DNA from: Haemophilus parahaemolyticus
Lineage (GTDB): Bacteria > Pseudomonadota > Gammaproteobacteria > Enterobacterales > Pasteurellaceae
Direction of reading: 5' to 3'
Length of the DNA: 64,000 bases
NCBI RefSeq assembly: GCF_002015035.1
Contig: NZ_MUXY01000003.1
Location: 1 to 64,000 of the forward strand
The translations under genes were made by a program, and so were the position numbers. Each line of letters begins with the position of its first letter. Position 1 is the stretch's first letter. A model generated the notes under the pieces. The model made no database searches and was not told where the DNA came from. It saw only the letters and a program-made list of their open reading frames with translations. Positions 55,519 through 64,000 of this stretch are shown piece after piece.

Positions 55519-58026
55519 TTATCCTTGTTTTTGCATAAATTCCCTATGCTGCTTACTTTGAAATGGCACTATTTTTACCTCATCGCCCTCTTCTAAAAGT
55601 TGGTAGAATTGCGGGTAGTTAAAAATGCTATTTTGGTCATTTTCAAGGTATTGCTCGGCATACAAGCGGTTGATTTCACGAATTTTTTCTTCTTTTGTGC
55701 CACTGCAACTGGTGTAATTTTCGATATGATTGTTTTCGTCTAAAATATAGACGTTAAAACAACCATTTTTGCCATCTTCAAAGAAGAATTGTAAAAACCC
55801 TTCACTGGCAAAATCGTTGATTTGACTTGGGTACACCACCACTCGATTTTCGCCTTTTTTGCTTAAATGGCTTAATATGGTAAGGCGTTTGACTTTTTCA
55901 ACCGCTTGTTCTGCGACAGGCTTAATTTTCACGTTTTTATCGCTAAATACCAGTTGCCAAGTTCTGCCTGCCACTTTTACCGTATTAAACGCATTGGCAT
56001 AAATCGATCCTGTTTGTACTGAAATGCAACGATGCACCAGATCAGCGATGGTTTCCCGCAACTCACTGCGAAACTGTTTGCTATAGCAGAATACATTTAC
56101 TGATTGTGGGGGGGCTGAATTGCGGTAGATTTTGTTGGAAAGTAACTTTAGTGCATTCAAAACAGCTTGTTCACCCTCAAAATGTTGGGTACGAATTTCA
56201 TTCCACATATTGCGGTAAATAATGCTTACGCTTCCTACCAAATTTTGCTCAAAGGCATTAAAGCTAAATAAATCGCTTGAATGGAAATCACGGCGAATAT
56301 CAGCAAAGTGTTGCGTTGGATCATTTGTGAGATTTATCGCTAAAATAAGGCTACGAATTTCATTAGGGTGCAATAACTCATTTTCACTGATTTTCGGTGC
56401 AGAAACAGGGAAAAAGAGCCGTAGATCGGTAATAAATTGACGTAGTTTATGTAAATCAACATGTTGGCTAATCACGTGTAATTTGGTGCTCACGGTAATC
56501 ATGCCATTGAAATATGCCCACGCCACCAGTTTGTGTAAATTTTTGTTGTATTGCACAAAGCGCTGTGAGGAGTCGTAAGCACTTTTTGGTGATTGATTAA
56601 TCAAATACCAACCCGCTTTCATTGCCGAACTGTCTTGGGCTTCAATAAAAGTAATATTTTGTTCCGATAAATCAGGCGTAATATGTGGATTGAGTAAAGT
56701 TACTTTGCCAGGCAGTATTTCAAAAACCGAATAAAGCTTACGCATTAAAATGTCGGTATCGTTTGTCATTATGCTTGGATTGATATGGAATTTGTTGGCA
56801 AAATTGATTAAATTGCGATAACTTTGTAAGAGTTGTTCGACGAGCATTTTATCTTGTACAATTGCCTGTTTCATTTTCCATTTTGGACGAGAATTAAGTA
56901 ACGCTATTTCTTCATCAGTCCAGCCCCACTCAGCAATTAAAGATTGCAACTCACGCTCACGCCAGTTGTAGAGCACTTTTCCTTCTTTGGCTTTAAGGTA
57001 AAAACATTGACGCAAGCGGTCTAATCTTGATAATTCTTTACGATTTTTAAGGTAATCTGTCACTTGCTCAAGCATTGCCAAATAAGAATCGAAATGATAA
57101 TACTCCGTTTTGTTGCTCAATAATTTTTGCTTAAATTGTTTTGAAATAAGCTTCGTTTCTGGGTAGGTTTGGGCGTAGCTTTCCAACAACAAAATTTTGA
57201 TTGCTGATTTGTAAGGACTTTCAATGCCTTTGTAAAGCTGCCATAAGCTCGCACCAAAAAATTCGGACGTGGAAAGTGAAGAAAAATCGCCAAAATCAAT
57301 CCATTCGTTGAGATCTATTTTTTTCGATTTAATCGCTTTTTTATAGTCATTATCCGATAAATGTAGCCAAAGTAGGCGCTTGCCTGCCAAGCGTACCGCT
57401 GAACGATAAAATTCATCAAGCAAGAAAAAATGTTGTGCTGAACCGCTGTGTTCTTCGCTTACACCGCAGTTGTAATGATTCGATTTAAAGCGTTCAGGGT
57501 TCATGAAATAGAAATTAACTTCGATGCCTAATCCTTTTGCCCACTGAGTTAATTTAGCGAGTTTTTGCTCAATAAGTTGATAATCTTCACTGCTCATCTC
57601 ATCATTATGACAAATCCATAAATCCAGATCAGATTTAGTCGTTTGCACAATTGAGCCAGTACTTCCCATTGAATAAATGCCATCAAAGACACAATGCATC
57701 ACCGTTGTTTTTTTCTCTTCAGGAATAAGTGTGTCAAAAAAACGTTGTTGATAATGATTAAAGGAAAATTGATAAATACCGTGCGGAGCATTCTCTACAT
57801 AAGCTGGCAATTCAGGCAGGTTATAATGTAATAATAATGGGATAAGATAAAAAACGTGCTTGAAATGGGCATCATTTGAAGCCAATGCTCGACGAATGCG
57901 ATATTGATCCAATGCATTCACTTTTATAATTACTTTGGCAAGTTGCACATCAGCATGAGAGGAAAGATCACGATCAATAGAACGCATATGAATCGAATTG
58001 AGAGCTATTGATGTTAGACTTTTCAC
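55519..58026 (-). CDS. cyaA: Adenylate cyclase, class I
   Basis: Makes cAMP for CRP signalling. 835 aa with the enterobacterial class I layout. The N-terminal catalytic half has GSTGSIVQTTKSDLDLWICH, a nucleotidyltransferase-like G-S...D133-x-D135, and the C-terminal half is regulatory. The frame opens at a GTG (58026) behind AGGGAC; weak starts are usual for cyaA, and an ATG at codon 14 is the alternative. In Pasteurellaceae cAMP also controls natural competence, relevant given the many uptake sequences here. Confidence 0.94.
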   Translation of the reverse strand: MKSLTSIALNSIHMRSIDRDLSSHADVQLAKVIIKVNALDQYRIRRALASNDAHFKHVFYLIPLLLHYNLPELPAYVENAPHGIYQFSFNHYQQRFFDTLIPEEKKTTVMHCVFDGIYSMGSTGSIVQTTKSDLDLWICHNDEMSSEDYQLIEQKLAKLTQWAKGLGIEVNFYFMNPERFKSNHYNCGVSEEHSGSAQHFFLLDEFYRSAVRLAGKRLLWLHLSDNDYKKAIKSKKIDLNEWIDFGDFSSLSTSEFFGASLWQLYKGIESPYKSAIKILLLESYAQTYPETKLISKQFKQKLLSNKTEYYHFDSYLAMLEQVTDYLKNRKELSRLDRLRQCFYLKAKEGKVLYNWRERELQSLIAEWGWTDEEIALLNSRPKWKMKQAIVQDKMLVEQLLQSYRNLINFANKFHINPSIMTNDTDILMRKLYSVFEILPGKVTLLNPHITPDLSEQNITFIEAQDSSAMKAGWYLINQSPKSAYDSSQRFVQYNKNLHKLVAWAYFNGMITVSTKLHVISQHVDLHKLRQFITDLRLFFPVSAPKISENELLHPNEIRSLILAINLTNDPTQHFADIRRDFHSSDLFSFNAFEQNLVGSVSIIYRNMWNEIRTQHFEGEQAVLNALKLLSNKIYRNSAPPQSVNVFCYSKQFRSELRETIADLVHRCISVQTGSIYANAFNTVKVAGRTWQLVFSDKNVKIKPVAEQAVEKVKRLTILSHLSKKGENRVVVYPSQINDFASEGFLQFFFEDGKNGCFNVYILDENNHIENYTSCSGTKEEKIREINRLYAEQYLENDQNSIFNYPQFYQLLEEGDEVKIVPFQSKQHREFMQKQG

Positions 58027-58277
58027 CTTAGAGTCCCTTCTATTAAATTTTGTATCACTCTAACAGTTTAAACAAAAAAGTAAAGATAAAGCCTCTTTGC
58101 TACAAACAAGAAGATTAATTTTGCCCAAAGAACAGCTCGGATCACATAATCAATTCGCTAAAATGGTTCAGAGAAAAGGCAAAATTGTGTAGAATAAAGC
58201 AGTTTTTCTGGCTTTCTCATTATTTTGATGAAAGTTTGAACGATTTATTATATTTCCAAGTACTTGAAGGATAAAAG

Positions 58278-59495
58278 ATGAAAAGAGTCGTTATTACAGG
58301 TTTAGGTATTATTTCTAGTATCGGTAACAACAAAGAAGAAGTGTTAGCTTCATTAAAAGAAGGTAAATCAGGGATTGAATTCGTACCTGAATTTGCAGAA
58401 GTAGGAATGCGTAGCCAAGTGGCCGGCACCATTAAATTAAATCCAGCAGAGTTAATCGACCGTAAAGTTTTTCGTTTTATGGGGGATGCTGCCGCTTACG
58501 CTTACCTTTCAATGAAAGAAGCGATTGCAGATTCGGGCTTAACCGAAGAACAGGTTTCAAATGACCGTACAGGTTTAGTGATTGGTGCAGGTACAGGTTC
58601 TGCACACAGTCAATTGGTGGCGTGTGATGCGGTGCGTAGTCCACGTGGTGTGAAAGCGATTGGTCCTTATGCGGTAACCAAAACCATGGCATCGAGTGTT
58701 TCTGCTTGTTTAGCAACACCGTATAAAATCCGCGGGGTGAACTACTCAATTAGCTCAGCCTGTGCGACTTCAGCTCACTGTATTGGTCACGCAATGGAGT
58801 TAATCCAATTAGGCAAACAAGATGTGGTTTTCGCAGGTGGCGCGGAAGAACTTTCTTGGGAGTGTGCAACCGAATTCGATGCAATGGGTGCTGTTTCAAC
58901 TAAATATAATGATACCCCAACTAAAGCAAGTCGTGCTTATGATGCAAACCGTGATGGTTTCGTTATCGCGGGCGGTGGTGCGGTTGTTGTAGTCGAAGAA
59001 TTAGAACACGCTTTAGCACGTGGTGCAAAAATTTATGCAGAAATCGTGGGCTACGGTGCAACGTCAGACGGTTTCGATATGGTTGCACCAAGCGGTGAAG
59101 GTGCAGAGCGTTGTATGAAACAAGCGATGGCAACCGTAAATGGTGAAATTGAATATATCAATGTTCACGGCACATCAACCCCTGTAGGTGATGTGAAAGA
59201 GTTAGGGGCAATCAAAAATATATTTGGCGACAAAACTCCAGCAATTTCTTCAACTAAATCAATGACGGGGCACTCATTAGGTGCTGCGGGTGCACATGAA
59301 GCAATCTACTCATTATTGATGTTAGATAATGGCTTTATCGCACCAAGCATCAACATTGAAACATTAGATGAACAGGCACAAGGCTTAAATATCGTAACAG
59401 AATACCAAGACAAAGCATTAACAACCGTAATGTCAAATAGTTTCGGCTTCGGTGGTACTAATGCTTGCTTAGTGTTCCAAAAATATAACGGTTAA
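58278..59495 (+). CDS. fabB: 3-oxoacyl-ACP synthase I
   Basis: Condensing enzyme of fatty-acid elongation, needed for unsaturated fatty acids. The full catalytic triad is Cys162 (SSACATS), His297 (VHGTSTP) and His332 (MTGHSLG). 405 aa. Divergent from cyaA across ~250 bases, single gene, strong terminator. Confidence 0.97.
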   Translation: MKRVVITGLGIISSIGNNKEEVLASLKEGKSGIEFVPEFAEVGMRSQVAGTIKLNPAELIDRKVFRFMGDAAAYAYLSMKEAIADSGLTEEQVSNDRTGLVIGAGTGSAHSQLVACDAVRSPRGVKAIGPYAVTKTMASSVSACLATPYKIRGVNYSISSACATSAHCIGHAMELIQLGKQDVVFAGGAEELSWECATEFDAMGAVSTKYNDTPTKASRAYDANRDGFVIAGGGAVVVVEELEHALARGAKIYAEIVGYGATSDGFDMVAPSGEGAERCMKQAMATVNGEIEYINVHGTSTPVGDVKELGAIKNIFGDKTPAISSTKSMTGHSLGAAGAHEAIYSLLMLDNGFIAPSINIETLDEQAQGLNIVTEYQDKALTTVMSNSFGFGGTNACLVFQKYNG

Positions 59496-59519
59496 TAAAA
59501 TAAATTTATAATGAAAACT

Positions 59520-59553
59520 AAATGCCTTTACGGTTAAAATCGTAAAGGCATTT
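59520..59553 (+). terminator. Rho-independent terminator after fabB
   Basis: AAATGCCTTTACG (59520-59532) pairs perfectly with CGTAAAGGCATTT (59541-59553), then TCC. Confidence 0.82.
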
Positions 59554-59656
59554 TCCTTTAGCGGTTAAAAAGAAAGAAGATTTGTAAAATACTCTGTAAA
59601 ATAGACCGTTTACTCACTTTCATCAAAATAATGATGTTTTTTCCACAGTTTGCACT

Positions 59657-59672
59657 ACGCAAACGTTTTCTT
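59657..59672. promoter_or_regulatory. PurR operator upstream of cvpA-purF
   Basis: ACGCAAACGTTTTCTT matches the PurR 16-base consensus (A-x-GCAA-x-CG-x-TT-x-C-x-T) at every fixed position. It lies 41 bases before the cvpA start, as in E. coli. Confidence 0.9.
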
Positions 59673-59712
59673 TTTTTGTAAAATAGGGCGGATATTGCCC
59701 GTAGAGGTTTAT

Positions 59713-60219
59713 ATGGTTGATATTATTATCGTTGGTTTGATTGCATTTTCTATTCTGATTAGTTTATGGCGCGGCTTTGTGAGTGAAGCATTATCGCTAG
59801 CTGGTTGGGTATTGGCGTTTTGGGTAGCAAGTAATTTTTACCCTTATTTGAGTGGTTATCTTACCCAAGTTAACTCCATTTACTTGCAAAATTCAGAATA
59901 TTTACGCAATGGCGTAGCGGCGGCAGCACTTTTCGTGCTCGTGCTGATTGTATGCGGTGTCATCAATGCGTTATTAAATAAAATTATTTCAACCACGGGT
60001 ATTTTATCTACTACAGACCGTATTCTCGGTGGGGCATTTGGTGCATTGCGTGGGATTTTAATCGTCTCTGTAGCACTTTTCTTCCTTGATACCTTCACAT
60101 CAGTAAGCCAAAATGAGCTTTGGAAAGAATCGCAACTTATCCCGCATTTTGACTTCATTGTGCAATGGTTTTTCGAGCAATTACAGGCAAATTCTAGTTT
60201 CTTAAATTCAACTAAATAG
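59713..60219 (+). CDS. cvpA: CvpA family inner-membrane protein
   Basis: 168 aa with four membrane helices, opening [32 protein letters not shown], the CvpA signature. Named for colicin V production; now linked to envelope and bile tolerance in relatives. The frame opens 63 bases earlier, but that part contains the PurR operator, so the ATG at 59713 (AGAGG upstream) is right. Cotranscribed with purF, 13 bases apart. Confidence 0.95.
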   Translation: MVDIIIVGLIAFSILISLWRGFVSEALSLAGWVLAFWVASNFYPYLSGYLTQVNSIYLQNSEYLRNGVAAAALFVLVLIVCGVINALLNKIISTTGILSTTDRILGGAFGALRGILIVSVALFFLDTFTSVSQNELWKESQLIPHFDFIVQWFFEQLQANSSFLNSTK

Positions 60220-60232
60220 AGGTTACTTTTTT

Positions 60233-61759
60233 ATGTGCGGCATTGTCGGGATTATTGGGGGATCGCCTGTAAACCAAGCGATTTATGATGGTTTAACATT
60301 ACTTCAACACCGTGGGCAAGATGCCGCAGGTATTGTCACCATTGATGAGGAAAATCGTTTTCGCTTACGTAAAGCCAATGGCTTAGTGAGCGAGGTTTTC
60401 CACCAAGAACATATGTTACGCTTGCAAGGTAATGCAGGTATCGGGCACGTACGTTACCCAACCGCAGGCAGCTCAAGCGTTTCGGAAGCTCAGCCTTTTT
60501 ATGTGAATGCACCGTTCGGCTTAACCCTTGTGCATAACGGTAACTTAACCAACAGTGCAGAATTAAAATCCTTGCTTTTCACAGAAGCACGTCGCCACGT
60601 GAACACCAATTCTGACTCAGAAGCATTACTTAATATCTTCGCTTACTATCTTGACCAATATCCAACCCCCCATCTTTCTCCCGAAAATATTTTTGAAACC
60701 GTTCGCAAAACCAACCAAATTATTAAAGGTGCTTACGCTTGTATCGCAATGATTATTGGGCATGGTATGGTGGCATTCCGTGATCCATTCGGAATTCGAC
60801 CTCTTGTGTTAGGTAAACGTGTGGTTGATGGCAAAACAGAATATATGTTTGCCTCTGAAAGTGTGGCGTTAGATATTGTGGGCTTTGAATTCGAGCGTGA
60901 TGTAAAACCAGGCGAGGCGATTTACATTACCTTTGATGGCGAATTCCACTCACAAATCTGTGCGGATAACCCAACGCTTAATCCGTGTATTTTTGAATAT
61001 GTTTACTTTGCCCGTCCAGATTCGGTCATTGATGGTGTATCAGTTTATGCATCACGCGTGCATATGGGCGAAATGTTGGGCGAAAAAATTAAACGTGAGT
61101 GGGGGAGAATAGTGGATGAAATCGATGTGGTTATCCCTGTGCCTGAAACCTCAAACGACATTGCGGTTCGTATTGCGAATGTGCTTTATAAACCGTATCG
61201 TCAAGGTTTTGTGAAAAATCGTTATGTGGCTCGCACCTTTATTATGCCAGGTCAAGCACAGAGGAAAAGCTCGGTTCGCCGTAAACTTAACGCGATCGCG
61301 GCAGAATTTAAAGGCAAAAATGTGTTGTTGGTGGACGATTCTATCGTACGTGGCACAACCTCTGAGCAAATTGTTGAAATGGCACGTGCCGCAGGAGCGA
61401 AAAAAGTGTACTTCGCTTCCGCAGCACCAGAAATTCGCTATCCAAACGTGTATGGGATTGATATGCCAACTAGTGAAGAATTAGTGGCGTATCATCGCAA
61501 TGTGGATCAAATTGCAGAGATGATTGGTGTAGATAAATTGATTTTTCAAGATTTAGATGCCTTAATAAAAGCGGTTCAAACTGAAAATCCAGCAATCAAA
61601 AACTTTGATGCATCGGTGTTTACAGGCAAATATATTACAGGCGATGTAGATCAAGTATATTTAGAGGCAATTGCTGCAGCTCGTAACGATAAAGCGAAAG
61701 CAAGAAATGCGGCTCAATCAGGCAATTTAGAAATTCACAACATTAGTGCAAGTGCATAA
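60233..61759 (+). CDS. purF: Amidophosphoribosyltransferase
   Basis: First committed step of purine synthesis: PRPP plus glutamine to phosphoribosylamine. N-terminal nucleophile Cys2 ([10 protein letters not shown]), glutaminase domain to about residue 235, then the PRPP-binding loop [14 protein letters not shown]. 508 aa. Controlled with cvpA by the PurR box. Confidence 0.98.
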   Translation: MCGIVGIIGGSPVNQAIYDGLTLLQHRGQDAAGIVTIDEENRFRLRKANGLVSEVFHQEHMLRLQGNAGIGHVRYPTAGSSSVSEAQPFYVNAPFGLTLVHNGNLTNSAELKSLLFTEARRHVNTNSDSEALLNIFAYYLDQYPTPHLSPENIFETVRKTNQIIKGAYACIAMIIGHGMVAFRDPFGIRPLVLGKRVVDGKTEYMFASESVALDIVGFEFERDVKPGEAIYITFDGEFHSQICADNPTLNPCIFEYVYFARPDSVIDGVSVYASRVHMGEMLGEKIKREWGRIVDEIDVVIPVPETSNDIAVRIANVLYKPYRQGFVKNRYVARTFIMPGQAQRKSSVRRKLNAIAAEFKGKNVLLVDDSIVRGTTSEQIVEMARAAGAKKVYFASAAPEIRYPNVYGIDMPTSEELVAYHRNVDQIAEMIGVDKLIFQDLDALIKAVQTENPAIKNFDASVFTGKYITGDVDQVYLEAIAAARNDKAKARNAAQSGNLEIHNISASA

Positions 61760-61786
61760 TCGGTGAAAATCGGGTAAACTAAGAAA

Positions 61787-61814
61787 AAAGGGCGTTTTTT
61801 TACGCCCTTTCTCT
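61787..61814 (+). terminator. Rho-independent terminator after purF
   Basis: AAAGGGCGT (61787-61795) pairs with ACGCCCTTT (61802-61810), loop of T, then CTCTC. It lacks a clear trailing U run on the plus side. Confidence 0.65.
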
Positions 61815-61833
61815 CATTCTTTAACAGGAAAAT

Positions 61834-63078
61834 ATGATGGCACTTTTACCTCTCAACGAGGCTTTGGCAAATATGCTTGCTCAGCTTCCAACCCCAACAG
61901 AAACAGAAACTCTTTCCCTTAATCAAGCAGCAAATAGAGTACTCGCTCAAGATATTATTTCTCCGATTAACGTCCCAAATTTTGATAATTCAGCGATGGA
62001 TGGCTATGCAATCAAATTGGCGGATTTAGATCAATTTTCTACTTTTACCATTGCAGGCAAAGCTTTCGCAGGTAAGCCGTTTGAGGGCGAAATCAAATCA
62101 GGCGAGTGTGTGCGAATTATGACGGGTGCAATGCTGCCAACAGACTGCGATGCCGTGATTATGCAAGAAGAAACCGAACAAGCGGGCGAAAATCAGATTA
62201 AATTTACCAACAGTATTAAGCTTGGGCAGAACATCCGCCGCGTGGGCGAAGATGTGGCTAAAGGTAGTCTTGTGCTTGCTAAAGGTAGTTTATTAAACGT
62301 GGCGAGTTTACCGTTGTTGGCATCGCTTGGCATTGCGAAAGTAGAGGTATTTAAACGCACTAAAGTCGCCATTCTTTCTACAGGTGATGAATTAGTGAGT
62401 GTGGGCAAACCACTTTCTACAGGGCAGATTTATGATACTAACCGTTTTGCGGTACGTTTAATGCTGGAGAAACTGAATTGCGAGATTTTAGATTTTGGCA
62501 TTTTGCCAGACGATCCAACCATTTTCGAAGAAACTTTTGTTAAAGCACAACAAGCGGCAGATGTGTTAATTACCAGCGGTGGCGTTTCTGTTGGTGAAGC
62601 GGATTTCACCAAAGATGTGCTGGAGAAATTAGGCAAAATCGCATTCTGGAAAATCGCAATAAAACCAGGTAAACCATTCGCTTTTGGTTTTTTGGGAGAG
62701 AGTGAAAAACAAACGGTGTTCTTTGGTTTACCTGGCAACCCTGTTTCTGCATTGGTCACTTTCTACCAACTAGTCCAGCCAGCATTAGCAAGACTTTCAG
62801 GCTTAAACGATGATTATCTTGCAAATTTAACGCCAAAAATGACCGCTTGTGCGGCAACTAATTTAAAAAAAGCAGCTGGTCGTCAAGATTTCCAACGTGG
62901 TTTTTATTTCATCAACGAGCAAGGAGAATTGATGGTAAAACCAGTCGGGCAGCAAGGCTCGCATATTTTCAGTGCTTTCTATGAAAGTAACTGTTTTATC
63001 GTGCTAGAGGCTGAACGTGGTAATGTGCAAGCAGGAGAAAAAGTGACCATTCAGCCGTTTAATGGCTTACTGAGATAG
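61834..63078 (+). CDS. moeA: Molybdopterin molybdenumtransferase MoeA
   Basis: Inserts molybdenum into adenylated molybdopterin. 414 aa with VPNFDNSAMDGYAI, MTGAMLPTDCDAVIMQEE, ILSTGDELV and the ITSGGVSVGEADF segment. ATGs at 61834 and 61837 are both possible behind CAGGAAAAT. Followed six bases later by moeB, the same pairing as E. coli moeAB. Confidence 0.96.
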   Translation: MMALLPLNEALANMLAQLPTPTETETLSLNQAANRVLAQDIISPINVPNFDNSAMDGYAIKLADLDQFSTFTIAGKAFAGKPFEGEIKSGECVRIMTGAMLPTDCDAVIMQEETEQAGENQIKFTNSIKLGQNIRRVGEDVAKGSLVLAKGSLLNVASLPLLASLGIAKVEVFKRTKVAILSTGDELVSVGKPLSTGQIYDTNRFAVRLMLEKLNCEILDFGILPDDPTIFEETFVKAQQAADVLITSGGVSVGEADFTKDVLEKLGKIAFWKIAIKPGKPFAFGFLGESEKQTVFFGLPGNPVSALVTFYQLVQPALARLSGLNDDYLANLTPKMTACAATNLKKAAGRQDFQRGFYFINEQGELMVKPVGQQGSHIFSAFYESNCFIVLEAERGNVQAGEKVTIQPFNGLLR

Positions 63079-63084
63079 TTAAAA

Positions 63085-63840
63085 ATGGAATTAACCGATC
63101 ACGAAATGTTGCGTTACAACCGTCAAATTAGCTTGAAAGCAGTAGATTTTGACGGGCAAGAAAAGCTCAAAGAGAGCCGCGTGTTAATTGTCGGTGCGGG
63201 TGGGTTAGGCTGTTCTGCAAGTCAATATTTGGCAAGTGCTGGAGTGGGTAAAATCATTCTGGTGGATTTTGACACTATCTCGCTTTCTAATTTGCAACGC
63301 CAAATTCTTTATACAGATGCCGATATAGGTAAACCTAAAGCGGAAGTAGCAAAGGTTCGTTTGCAAGCAATTAATCCGAATATTGAAGTGCAAGCAGTCG
63401 TGAAAAAATGTGATGATGCAGAATTTGCCGAACTCATTAGGCAAGTAGATGTGGTGGTGGATTGTACCGATAATATTGATGTGCGAAACCAGCTCAACTT
63501 GCAATGTTTCGAGCAAAAGCGACCGCTTATTTCAGGTTCAGCAATCCGTTTTGAAGGGCAAATTTCCGTTTTTACCTATGCTGAAAATGAAGCGTGCTAC
63601 CAGTGTTTAAGCCAGCTTTTTGGAAGTGATACGTTAAGCTGTGTAGAAGCGGGTGTTATTTCCCCCATTGTAGGCGTGATTGGCAGTTTACAGGCATTGG
63701 AAGCTATCAAAGTCCTACTCAATATTGGTAAAACTTTAACAGGAAAATTGTTAATTATTGATGGTTTACATTTTTCTGTGCAAGAAATGAATTTGCCGAA
63801 AATGGCGAGTTGTTCTGTTTGCAGTGTATCGCACGAGTAA
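63085..63840 (+). CDS. moeB: Molybdopterin-synthase adenylyltransferase MoeB
   Basis: Adenylates the C-terminus of MoaD with ATP. 251 aa, nucleotide-binding loop LIVGAGGLGCSASQYLA, the R/DN residues of E1-like enzymes, and two zinc CxxC pairs (CYQC and CSVC). It has no rhodanese extension. Second gene of moeAB. Confidence 0.95.
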   Translation: MELTDHEMLRYNRQISLKAVDFDGQEKLKESRVLIVGAGGLGCSASQYLASAGVGKIILVDFDTISLSNLQRQILYTDADIGKPKAEVAKVRLQAINPNIEVQAVVKKCDDAEFAELIRQVDVVVDCTDNIDVRNQLNLQCFEQKRPLISGSAIRFEGQISVFTYAENEACYQCLSQLFGSDTLSCVEAGVISPIVGVIGSLQALEAIKVLLNIGKTLTGKLLIIDGLHFSVQEMNLPKMASCSVCSVSHE

Positions 63841-63936
63841 GATGCATAAATAAGGCTAATATGACTTATAATTTTATTTGTGAAATAATCAGTTTGACAG
63901 CTAAAACGCTTTAGCCTAAAATACTAACCGTTTTAT

Positions 63937-64000
63937 TCCTCCTTAGTTCAGTCGGTAGAACGGTGGACTGTTAATCCATATGTCGCAGGTTCGAGTCCCG
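63937..64000 (+). tRNA. tRNA-Asn (GTT), truncated by the window edge
   Basis: The first 64 bases of a tRNA: acceptor TCCTCCT, D arm with AGTTCAGTCGGTAGAAC, anticodon stem GGACT-GTT-AATCC, and T arm ending TTCGAGTCCCG. The anticodon GTT assigns asparagine. About 12 bases including the 3' acceptor strand lie beyond the window. Confidence 0.95.

Overview
This window reads as one chromosomal stretch of a Pasteurellaceae bacterium. The DNA-uptake core ACAAGCGGT, in both orientations, is scattered through genes and gaps, as in the Actinobacillus/Mannheimia/Bibersteinia branch. The gene set is also typical of the family: selenocysteine SelD, an OmpP2-type porin, class I CyaA, Rnf, LuxS, Nrf-type cytochrome c maturation and a FrpB-type iron receptor. 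The sequence alone does not fix the species. Coding density is high, most genes sit in short operons, and I see no rRNA, CRISPR array, prophage or insertion sequence. One tRNA is cut by the right edge.

Layout. 1-4.4 kb: a porin broken by one extra base in an A tract of its signal-peptide region, then proB-yfcA-nth and a ydcH-like gene. 4.5-7.5 kb: a chalcone-isomerase-like secreted protein behind a CRP-like site, then proC and an MFS gene. 7.5-12.4 kb: rmuC with a PabA/TrpG-type amidotransferase, rph, yicC and ygfZ. 12.6-14.9 kb: a probable transferred patch with a GlxA/AraC regulator, a divergent secreted metallo-beta-lactamase-fold protein and a dead mdaB fragment; it carries Haemophilus-type uptake sequences instead of the local type. 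15-21 kb: sdaA, mnmC and an ATP-cone-less anaerobic ribonucleotide reductase with its activase (nrdG-nrdD). 21.3-31.5 kb: rnfABCDGE followed in the same direction by lpxM, letB and luxS. 31.5-39.6 kb: an ABC exporter, yciC-B-A-I, yfbV, a Nudix hydrolase, a Gcr-like membrane protein and rdgC. 39.7-47.3 kb: tyrP behind a perfect TyrR box, selD with an in-frame UGA, uup, a BCCT transporter with a structured leader, and a nitroreductase. 47.4-53.1 kb: ilvD and an nrfE-dsbE-nrfF-nrfG cytochrome c assembly operon. 53.2-64 kb: an FrpB/FetA-type receptor, cyaA, fabB, cvpA-purF behind a PurR box, moeA, moeB and tRNA-Asn.

Together the genes suggest a facultative, mucosa-type lifestyle: anaerobic dNTP synthesis, Rnf electron transport, nitrite-reductase haem assembly, molybdenum and selenium cofactor supply, iron scavenging and envelope lipid handling. 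The least explained items are the multi-hairpin leader upstream of the BCCT gene, the foreign-USS patch, the frameshifted porin, the RnfC tail repeats and a family of paired palindromes in gaps.
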